Assembly: GCA_016936215.1 (NCBI GenBank)
Contig: JAFGPL010000220.1
Location: 1 to 38,452, forward strand
DNA length: 38,452 nucleotides
DNA from: Bacteroidales bacterium
GTDB lineage: Bacteria; Bacteroidota; Bacteroidia; Bacteroidales; UBA10428
Direction of reading: 5' to 3'
Shown one piece after another: positions 31,881 to 38,452 of the stretch. The translations under genes were made by a program, and so were the position numbers. The notes beneath the pieces were generated by a model, which saw nothing but the letters and a program-made list of their open reading frames with translations, was not told the origin of the DNA and made no database searches. Each line of letters starts with the position of its first letter. The stretch's first letter is position 1.

Positions 31881-34001
31881 TTAATTATCATCAGCAAAGT
31901 CTTCATCTTCTTCTTCTTCGCCCAAAGTACCTATTATCCTGAATTCTGTTCTCCTGTTTTTTTCACGCCCCTCGGGATTATCGGTACCATCGGGGTTTTT
32001 ATTTGGTGCTATCGGAAATTCGGCGCCATATCCTTTTGCGACAAGCCGCTCGGGCGAAATACCTTTGCTTATGAGGTAGGCAATTACACCGTTTGCCCTG
32101 TCCTGCGAGAGTTTCGTGTTGTACTCATGATCGCCGATGCTATCGGTATGTGCGCCTATTTCAACAATAAATTCAGGGGCTTCCTTCAGCATTACCAGCA
32201 AGGTGGTGTCAAGTACATTTTTTGCCCTTTGTGACAACTCTGCACTGTTGAATTCATAGTAAATGTTTTCAAGTACAACGGGTTTGTCTGTGAGTACGTT
32301 TACCCAGATCGGGGGCATTTCTATAGAATCGGAGAAGTTGAAAAATTCTGTTGACAGGTGTAATTCACTGTTGAAATATTGAAATCCCTGCATCTTGAAC
32401 TGATAATTTTGTTCGGGGATAAGATGGAAATAGAATTTTCCGTCTTCACCGGTTGAATAATTATCAAGAAAAACATACTCTTTGGTTTCTTTATCCTGGA
32501 CATATAGTGCGATGGTGGCATCATTCAAAGGTTTGATTGATGCATCGGGGTTCATAAAATCGAAGTTGGAAAGGTCTTTTTTCCTTCCGTACTTATCCTG
32601 TTCAAATGGATAGATGGTAGCATACACCACAATGTTGATGAACTCGTTCCAGCGGTAATAGTAAATATCATCGCAGCAGGTTTCGTTATTAAAACTATTT
32701 CCTCCCGGCCTGTTCGAGACAAAGAACCCGTCTTCACCAGACCGGCTTACGGTAAAATAAAGATCATCGTAACTCGAATTGAGCGGATAACCAATATTCT
32801 TAATATCAGACCATTTTCTTCTTTCCCCGAATGCACTGAAGATGTCGAGGCCGCCCAATCCGGGTAGTCCGGTTGAGCTGAAAAAGAGATTTCTTGTACG
32901 GGGATCGTAGAAAGGGGTCATTTCATCCCCCAGCGTGTTAATGCGGCTTCCGAGGTTACGCACCTTGCTGTAAAGGTTTCTTTTCGGGTCCCATACAGTG
33001 TACCAGATATCAAGGCCTCCACGGCCTTCGGGCCTGTCTGAAACAAAATAGATTATATCCCTGTTGGTTTTGGCGGTTCTTCCCAGTGCCGGTTGCGTGG
33101 CTGTATAATTAGGATCGTTAATGGTTGCAGGAAGTTTTTCAGGTTTCTGCCACTGGTTATTAATTTTATGACTGACATACAATGCACAGATTGGCTTACC
33201 CTGCCAGTTTTTTGCGCAACGTGTAAAATAAAAACGGTTGCCATCTCTCGACAAAGCCCCGTTACCGGTTTCCACACCGGGCAGGTTAAACGGTCCTTCA
33301 AGCAGTTGTCCGCCAATCCAGTCCATACCCTGTTTTTTTGCAGTGTAAAATTGTCTTACCGGCCGCTCGGTATCTTCGTTTTCCTGGGTAAAATATACCA
33401 GTGAATCTACACGCAGCGAGGCATAAATAAACATGGTATCGCTGAAAGGAATGGGTGAAAACTCTATATGAGGCCCGTTGACTGATGAGTTGATGTTTTC
33501 GATGGAAACATTCAGCGGCGACTGAATAATTTTTTTTGCCGAATCGCAACCTTCGGTTTCCATTCTCACCAGTTTGCTGTATGTTCTTTCTTCTTTATTG
33601 CCCCTGAGGCTCCTTCTGTATTTGGTAAACTCATCAATAGCTTCATCATATTGTCCCATGGATTTTAGCATCTGTGCATGGTAAAACTGTGCATGGGGAT
33701 ACTTTTTGCCTGCTTTTTTGGCCAACAGTTGGTATAGTTCCGCAGCTTTTTCATAATTGCGGGCATTTCTGTGGAGTTCCGCAAGTGTATAATTGACTTC
33801 ATCATTGTTTGCCCTGAAAGTGCGGTATTTCTCGTAAAAAAATATCGCAGTGTAGATATCACCTGCCCTTGAAGCACTCTTACCATATTTTTTTAACTGA
33901 CCGGGGGTGAGTTCATCAATGTTAGCCAGTTGCGCGGTGGCAATGCCGGCTAAAAAAATGAACGTTGTTGTTAATATGACTTTTATTTTAAAATCTTTCA
34001 C
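31881..34001 (-). CDS. OmpA family protein with TPR and PD40 repeats (PorE-like)
   Basis: A 706-residue exported protein. A signal peptide (to about 23) is followed by TPR-like helices (about 30-135) and a WD40-like/PD40 propeller (about 170-440; repeats such as NGALSRDGNRFYFTRC and IYFVSDRPEGRGGLDIWYT). A carboxypeptidase-regulatory-like beta domain (about 460-560) precedes the C-terminal OmpA peptidoglycan-binding domain (about 580-695; EIGAHTDSIGDHEYNTKLSQ, then DRANGVIAYL). The same layout is known for PorE-type proteins linked to type IX secretion. It starts with GTG and overlaps the PorP/SprF gene by 14 bases, so translation is probably coupled. It likely anchors the outer-membrane partner to peptidoglycan. 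Confidence 0.9.
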   Translation of the reverse strand: MKDFKIKVILTTTFIFLAGIATAQLANIDELTPGQLKKYGKSASRAGDIYTAIFFYEKYRTFRANNDEVNYTLAELHRNARNYEKAAELYQLLAKKAGKKYPHAQFYHAQMLKSMGQYDEAIDEFTKYRRSLRGNKEERTYSKLVRMETEGCDSAKKIIQSPLNVSIENINSSVNGPHIEFSPIPFSDTMFIYASLRVDSLVYFTQENEDTERPVRQFYTAKKQGMDWIGGQLLEGPFNLPGVETGNGALSRDGNRFYFTRCAKNWQGKPICALYVSHKINNQWQKPEKLPATINDPNYTATQPALGRTAKTNRDIIYFVSDRPEGRGGLDIWYTVWDPKRNLYSKVRNLGSRINTLGDEMTPFYDPRTRNLFFSSTGLPGLGGLDIFSAFGERRKWSDIKNIGYPLNSSYDDLYFTVSRSGEDGFFVSNRPGGNSFNNETCCDDIYYYRWNEFINIVVYATIYPFEQDKYGRKKDLSNFDFMNPDASIKPLNDATIALYVQDKETKEYVFLDNYSTGEDGKFYFHLIPEQNYQFKMQGFQYFNSELHLSTEFFNFSDSIEMPPIWVNVLTDKPVVLENIYYEFNSAELSQRAKNVLDTTLLVMLKEAPEFIVEIGAHTDSIGDHEYNTKLSQDRANGVIAYLISKGISPERLVAKGYGAEFPIAPNKNPDGTDNPEGREKNRRTEFRIIGTLGEEEEDEDFADDN

Positions 34002-35022
34002 AGGGAATGGAATAACTGTTTAACACTGTGCTTATACTGCGGTAACCAAAGGAAATTTCAAATGCCCCCTGGTTGCCGGTTGCTTTTTTCAAACCTGAAA
34101 TATTATAATCATAGCAGATGGAAATGTCTATTCTGCCCACTGTAGCGCCCCCCGTTACTGAAATAGCATCGGGATTGTTTTGCAAACCGTTCCTGAAATA
34201 AACACCTGTAGATAACATTTTTACAGGCGAACGTTTGCCGAAGTTTTTGAAGCCGATGTCTGTACCCGCTACCATTGCATTGGCTGCCCGTCTTGTAATA
34301 TAAATTATTGACGGGAATACAAACAAATTGTCAGAAATATTGGCTTTTACCCTTCCATGAATGTTATATCGTATGGGAAGCCTCCCTTTTTCGTCGTTAT
34401 AGAACGATTCGTTTGGATAATTGATGTGTGACAGCGAAAAACCGGCTTCAGGTTCAAATTTATTAATGCTTGTTCGCCATAGCGCCCCAATGTTTATATC
34501 TAAATATCCTTTTTTTTCGGCAGGGTTATTTATACCAACATATATCCCTTCTTCTCTGCTATAGCCGGAAGGAAAACTGTAATTGCCTTTGCCATAAGCA
34601 CGGTATGCATAACCGGCCTGGATACCTGCCCTGAAAATGTTTTTACCGATAGATTTTTCATATGCTGCAGAAAGTAACAGCTCATTAAGCGATAGTTCTA
34701 TGGCGCCTGAATTGTCATTAATAAAATAAAGGCCACCGTTTATCTTATGTCCCTTCACAAAGAAGTTCATGTCGAAACTCATGGTAGCCGTAGTAAAGGG
34801 TTCCGAAATGGCCCTCCACTGGTCACGATATGTGCCAGTCAGTCGCCAGTTTCCTTCAAAATTTCCTGTATTCGCAGGGTTTAAAAAAAGCGGGGAGTTG
34901 TTGAAAAGGGTAAAATGAATATCCTGTGAAAAGGAATTACAAAAGAGGCCCATAAATAATATGAACAATTTTATGAACCTGAAAATGATACTTGCAGCGC
35001 GATGTTTATGGGTTGATTTCAT
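33988..35022 (-). CDS. PorP/SprF family type IX secretion-associated membrane protein
   Basis: A 344-residue outer-membrane beta-barrel of the PorP/SprF family. The signal peptide ends near residue 33 (CNSFSQ). The mature start DIHFTLFNNSPLFLNPANTG, followed by WRLTGTYRDQWRAI, is the family signature. SprF-like proteins are needed for export or surface attachment of large adhesins such as SprB; PorP is a type IX component. Here it is divergent from a giant PKD-repeat protein, the likely client, and is coupled to an OmpA/PD40 gene. Core T9SS genes are not in the window. Confidence 0.92.
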   Translation of the reverse strand: MKSTHKHRAASIIFRFIKLFILFMGLFCNSFSQDIHFTLFNNSPLFLNPANTGNFEGNWRLTGTYRDQWRAISEPFTTATMSFDMNFFVKGHKINGGLYFINDNSGAIELSLNELLLSAAYEKSIGKNIFRAGIQAGYAYRAYGKGNYSFPSGYSREEGIYVGINNPAEKKGYLDINIGALWRTSINKFEPEAGFSLSHINYPNESFYNDEKGRLPIRYNIHGRVKANISDNLFVFPSIIYITRRAANAMVAGTDIGFKNFGKRSPVKMLSTGVYFRNGLQNNPDAISVTGGATVGRIDISICYDYNISGLKKATGNQGAFEISFGYRSISTVLNSYSIPCERF

Positions 35023-35170
35023 ACATATACATGCATTTTGTGACAGAAATTTATAATTTTTTTTATTAAGCTGTATAATGAGTTGTTGACAAATTAAGAT
35101 TTAAATTACTATTATTTTTTTTATAATTACCTGTAAAGTAATAAATTTAGTACGATTTATACACATTCTT

Positions 35171-38100
35171 ATGAAACCTGTACAAAAAACCACTACGTTA
35201 ATAACTTTTTTATTCTTGTCAATAACTTATGGAAAATCGCAGGTAAATGCAGATTTTACCATGAATATCCAGGCGGGTTGCTCTCCGTTGAAAGTAAGTT
35301 TTATCAACCAAAGCACCCCTTCCGATTCACTTGATTACTTTTGGGACCTTGGTGTGCAACAGGGCACTTCAACGCTTGAAAACCCGCAGGCCACTTACAT
35401 CACCCCTGGTGCATACGATGTTAAATTAGTGGTACAGCATAACGAGCAGAAAGATTCTGTAACGAAAAAAATCATTGTTTATAAAAACCCCGTTGCAAAA
35501 TTTACCTCCGAACAAAAAGGGTGTGCCCCGTTCCAGGTTCAGTTTACCGACCAGAGCATTCAGGGCGACGGCCAGATTGTGAAATGGTACTGGGATTTCA
35601 GGACAGGTGATACACTCACAATCAGGAACCCGGTTAAAACATTTACCTTTCCGGGACAGTATGATATCTATTTTGAGGTAACCGATGTACATGGCTGTAA
35701 AGATTTTGTTGATTCTCTCAAATATATTGATGTGGTTAATCCCCCGGTTGCCAATTTCTCTTTATCACCGGTATCGGCCTGCCAGGTGCCGGCAACTTTC
35801 ACCTTTACCAACCAGTCGGTAACCCAGGGCAATGTTACCTACAACTGGGATTTCGGCGATGGCACACAATCACAGCAGTCCAATCCTTCAAAAACATACA
35901 ATACCTTTAATAACTACCCTGTTCGGCTTACTGTAACCAGCGACCACGGTTGCTTTGACGATACAGTGAAAACTGCTTATGTAAGCGAAGTAGTGGCCTC
36001 GGGTATCCTCAGGCAAAATGAGAAACCATTGTCGGCCAACGATACCATCTGCCTGGGCATCTTCGACTTTTCAAATGCATCAACCGGTACCGATAATGTG
36101 CTGTGGATTTTTGGCGATGGGACAACATCAACAAGCAAATTCGGGTTTCATGAGTTTACTACTGCAAAAACATACCAGGTGAAGCTTATTGCATCACCGG
36201 GTACTATATGCGCGGATACCTTTACATGGAACCTTATGGTTGAGGATATTAAAGCAAATTTTTCCATGAGCACCGAATATTCCTGCGCATCGCCGGTTGA
36301 AATCCAGTTCACCGACCTCTCGGTGAACGCTGTTAAATGGGAATGGTCTTTTTATGATGATACAAAGGCTTATACACAAAATACTTCGCATACCTTTGCA
36401 GTATCACCTCCCGTTGATCCTTACAAGATTAATGAAGGGGAACCTTTTGTTACTGCACTTACAGTGGAAAGTCCCGGAGGTTGTAAATCCACAACTTTAA
36501 AGACACTTGTCATTCACAAACCTACAGCGCAGTTTACCGTGGATAAAACCAGCGGTTGTGTTCCGTTAACGGTCAAATTTAAAGACAAAAGCATACCCGA
36601 CAAATCTGAAAATGTCATTACCAACTGGGAATGGATTTTTAGTGAAACACAAAAAATATCGGGTACAGTTGATTCGGCTGTTTTTACTTATAATAACGAT
36701 GGCTCGTTTCCTTCTAAGCTGGTAATTACAAATAACAAAGGTTGTACCGATACCTCTTATATAATAGATATAACCCCCGGGAAAAAACTATTGCCCGATT
36801 TTACCATATCTGTAGCTGATGTTTGTCAAAATGAAGAAATTATTTTTACAGACAATACGCCTGAATCGTCACTGATACAAAGATGGCATTACCAGGTGGA
36901 AGGGGTTGATATTGATGCCGAACCCGATGACCCCAATCCTGTCTGGAAGATGAAAGCTGATACCGGCTTACTTGATATGAAGCTTGAAGTAGAGTATAAC
37001 GGCTGTGTATCTGAAATTATTAAAACTGATTTTATACATAACAAAGGCCCCATGGCATCTTTCAGATATGATTTCGATTGCGCATCACCATTCGAATATT
37101 CGTTTACAAACCTTTCAAAAGGACAGGATTCTTACCAGTGGAAGTTTGGTGACGGGGCTGAAACCAATTCAGATTTGAACCCTGCCCATACCTATGCTTC
37201 AGAAGGTAATTACCTTGTTGAACTTAATGTCGTTAAGGGTACCTGTACAGATAAACACACAATTCTATTGCCGGTAAGGGAGCCAAAAGCCATTATTCAG
37301 GCAGAGGTAAATGCATGTGCCGGTCAGCCGCTTAAACTCACAGGAGCAGCATCTTACGGTCTTGTTGATTATTGTCACGAAAAATACCTTTGGGATTTTG
37401 GGGACAGTACTGCAGGTGTTTATACCATTCTGGATACTGTTTTCCATACTTATTCAAACAGGGGCAATTACACGGCCAAACTGAAGACCCGCTTTGATAA
37501 CGGCTGCGTTGATTCGGCCACTCACGACCTTACAGTGTTCAAACCATTTGTGGGTTTTGATCCCGATACGCTGCTGGGGTGTTCCCCGTTTATTGTAAAT
37601 TTCACAGATACATCCACAGCCAATGTCCATCCGCTTGAACAGTGGAACTGGTCGTTCGGCACAGGACAGGACAGTGTTTACTATAGCCAGGTACCGGTTA
37701 TCAGCCATTGGTTTAACAACCCGGGTGTGTACACTGTTTCTTTACAGGTAACCGACACATTAGGTTGCACAGGCGAAGCCTTTGCCACCATTTCAACCGC
37801 AAACCCCAATGCCGAATTCTTCGTGGTAAAACCCAATATCTGTCTTGGCGACGAAATTTCTATTAATTATTATCCGCAAAGCATTGACAGCATGATCTGG
37901 GATTTTGGAGACGGCCTTTTTTCAAGAAGCGATGCTCTGCCGGTGACGCACACCTATTTAGATTCGGGTCATTATTATGCAAACCTCACCATATGGCGAT
38001 ACGGGTGTAGTGCCAATTACACGCAGTTTACACCTACCATCGTTCAGTTGGCCGATGCACGTTTCCAGGTGTCCGATACTTTCTGGAACTGTTATCCGCA

Positions 38101-38452
38101 TGAAGTTGTTTTCAACCACAATATTCCGGGGCAGGCAATTGTTTCCGGAATCTGGAATTTTGGCTATGGGAACACCCCGCCCTCGGAATACAGCGCAGAA
38201 AAGGTTTTCACTTATCCCAAACCGGGTAATTATACTGCCAGCCTGAGCATCGTTACATCATTCGGGTGTATGGATACTGCTTTTAAGAATATAGAGATAA
38301 CCGGCCCTACAGGAGATTTTTCTATTTCAAGTAATTATGCCTGCAAAGGCGATGAAATTCGCTTTGATACCCTTTATACCAATGATGTTTTTGATTATGA
38401 ATGGGATATGGGCGACGGATCGGAATTCAAAAAAGGCAGTCCCGTTTTTCAT
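35171..38452 (+). CDS. Giant PKD-repeat surface protein (truncated by window end)
   Basis: An open frame of 1094 codons that continues past the window edge, so the C-terminus is unseen. A signal peptide (about 1-24, LFLSITYGKSQ) is followed by at least 13 tandem PKD-like domains of about 80-90 residues. Each starts with a pattern like ADFTMNIQAGCSPLKVSF and most contain the WxFGDG hallmark, as in YNWDFGDGTQS. PKD arrays in Bacteroidota form adhesins exported by type IX secretion, usually with a gliding-type (type B) sorting domain at the end. The divergent PorP/SprF and OmpA genes suggest a dedicated export/anchoring unit. Ligand unknown. Confidence 0.88.
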   Translation, partial: MKPVQKTTTLITFLFLSITYGKSQVNADFTMNIQAGCSPLKVSFINQSTPSDSLDYFWDLGVQQGTSTLENPQATYITPGAYDVKLVVQHNEQKDSVTKKIIVYKNPVAKFTSEQKGCAPFQVQFTDQSIQGDGQIVKWYWDFRTGDTLTIRNPVKTFTFPGQYDIYFEVTDVHGCKDFVDSLKYIDVVNPPVANFSLSPVSACQVPATFTFTNQSVTQGNVTYNWDFGDGTQSQQSNPSKTYNTFNNYPVRLTVTSDHGCFDDTVKTAYVSEVVASGILRQNEKPLSANDTICLGIFDFSNASTGTDNVLWIFGDGTTSTSKFGFHEFTTAKTYQVKLIASPGTICADTFTWNLMVEDIKANFSMSTEYSCASPVEIQFTDLSVNAVKWEWSFYDDTKAYTQNTSHTFAVSPPVDPYKINEGEPFVTALTVESPGGCKSTTLKTLVIHKPTAQFTVDKTSGCVPLTVKFKDKSIPDKSENVITNWEWIFSETQKISGTVDSAVFTYNNDGSFPSKLVITNNKGCTDTSYIIDITPGKKLLPDFTISVADVCQNEEIIFTDNTPESSLIQRWHYQVEGVDIDAEPDDPNPVWKMKADTGLLDMKLEVEYNGCVSEIIKTDFIHNKGPMASFRYDFDCASPFEYSFTNLSKGQDSYQWKFGDGAETNSDLNPAHTYASEGNYLVELNVVKGTCTDKHTILLPVREPKAIIQAEVNACAGQPLKLTGAASYGLVDYCHEKYLWDFGDSTAGVYTILDTVFHTYSNRGNYTAKLKTRFDNGCVDSATHDLTVFKPFVGFDPDTLLGCSPFIVNFTDTSTANVHPLEQWNWSFGTGQDSVYYSQVPVISHWFNNPGVYTVSLQVTDTLGCTGEAFATISTANPNAEFFVVKPNICLGDEISINYYPQSIDSMIWDFGDGLFSRSDALPVTHTYLDSGHYYANLTIWRYGCSANYTQFTPTIVQLADARFQVSDTFWNCYPHEVVFNHNIPGQAIVSGIWNFGYGNTPPSEYSAEKVFTYPKPGNYTASLSIVTSFGCMDTAFKNIEITGPTGDFSISSNYACKGDEIRFDTLYTNDVFDYEWDMGDGSEFKKGSPVFH

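Noticed and set aside
1-38452. CRISPR arrays, tRNA/rRNA genes, prophage or defence islands
   Set aside because: No regularly spaced repeats, no cloverleaf or rRNA-like sequence, and no phage or defence domains were recognised.

Overview
The window looks like a chromosomal segment of a Bacteroidota bacterium, probably class Bacteroidia. The signs are a DUF4249 lipoprotein paired with a TonB-dependent receptor, PorP/SprF and OmpA/PD40 proteins beside a giant PKD-repeat protein (gliding / type IX secretion style), a DUF4293 protein, many -7 boxes of the Bacteroidota type TAnnTTTG, and few Shine-Dalgarno sites. Most genes are ordinary vertical core genes. The base composition is AT-leaning throughout, and no prophage, CRISPR array, tRNA or rRNA was seen.

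Layout: 1-223 holds palindromic interspersed repeats. 224-3457 (minus) is a TonB receptor plus DUF4249 lipoprotein. 3661-7997 (minus) is an ECF sigma factor, a membrane anti-sigma-like protein, two surface beta-helix-like proteins and two small outer-membrane proteins, probably one regulated unit. 7998-8972 has no gene but carries a 584-bp transposon-like element with terminal inverted repeats and a perfect 9-bp target duplication, followed by a REP-like palindrome. 8973-10064 (plus) is rpsF-rpsR-rplI. 10192-13308 (minus) is lptD-ridA. 13378-15568 (plus) is an N-acetylmuramoyl-L-alanine amidase and an MCE/MlaD protein. 15569-16013 is a very AT-rich leader before dnaA (16014-17432). 17516-19588 holds a YigZ-family protein and pyrB-pyrI. 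19638-20108 (minus) is a DUF4293 membrane protein and 20439-21305 (plus) a SirB1/transglutaminase-like protein. 21324-23751 (minus) is a short coiled-coil gene, zapA, a 6S-like RNA and rny. 23885-26688 (plus) is an M23 peptidase and anmK. 26689-27075 is an unusual leader region with a strong hairpin, a G-depleted stretch and a 29-codon ORF. 27076-29212 is a C69 dipeptidase and rplS. 29295-30935 (minus) is formate-tetrahydrofolate ligase. 31021-35022 (minus) holds a PorP/SprF protein, an OmpA/PD40 protein and an M43-like protein. These are divergent from a PKD-repeat protein that starts at 35171 and runs off the window end.

The genes mostly serve the envelope: LPS export (LptD), peptidoglycan cleavage and recycling (amidase, M23, AnmK, C69 dipeptidase), lipid transport (MCE), stress-type sigma signalling and surface adhesion. 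The observations most worth a second look are the transposon-like element at 8150-8751, the 6S-like RNA between zapA and rny with a two-hairpin tip, the M43-like protein whose HE catalytic pair reads EQ, and the hairpin / G-poor leader / micro-ORF at 26711-26916. I did not find a clearly new defence or enzymatic system.
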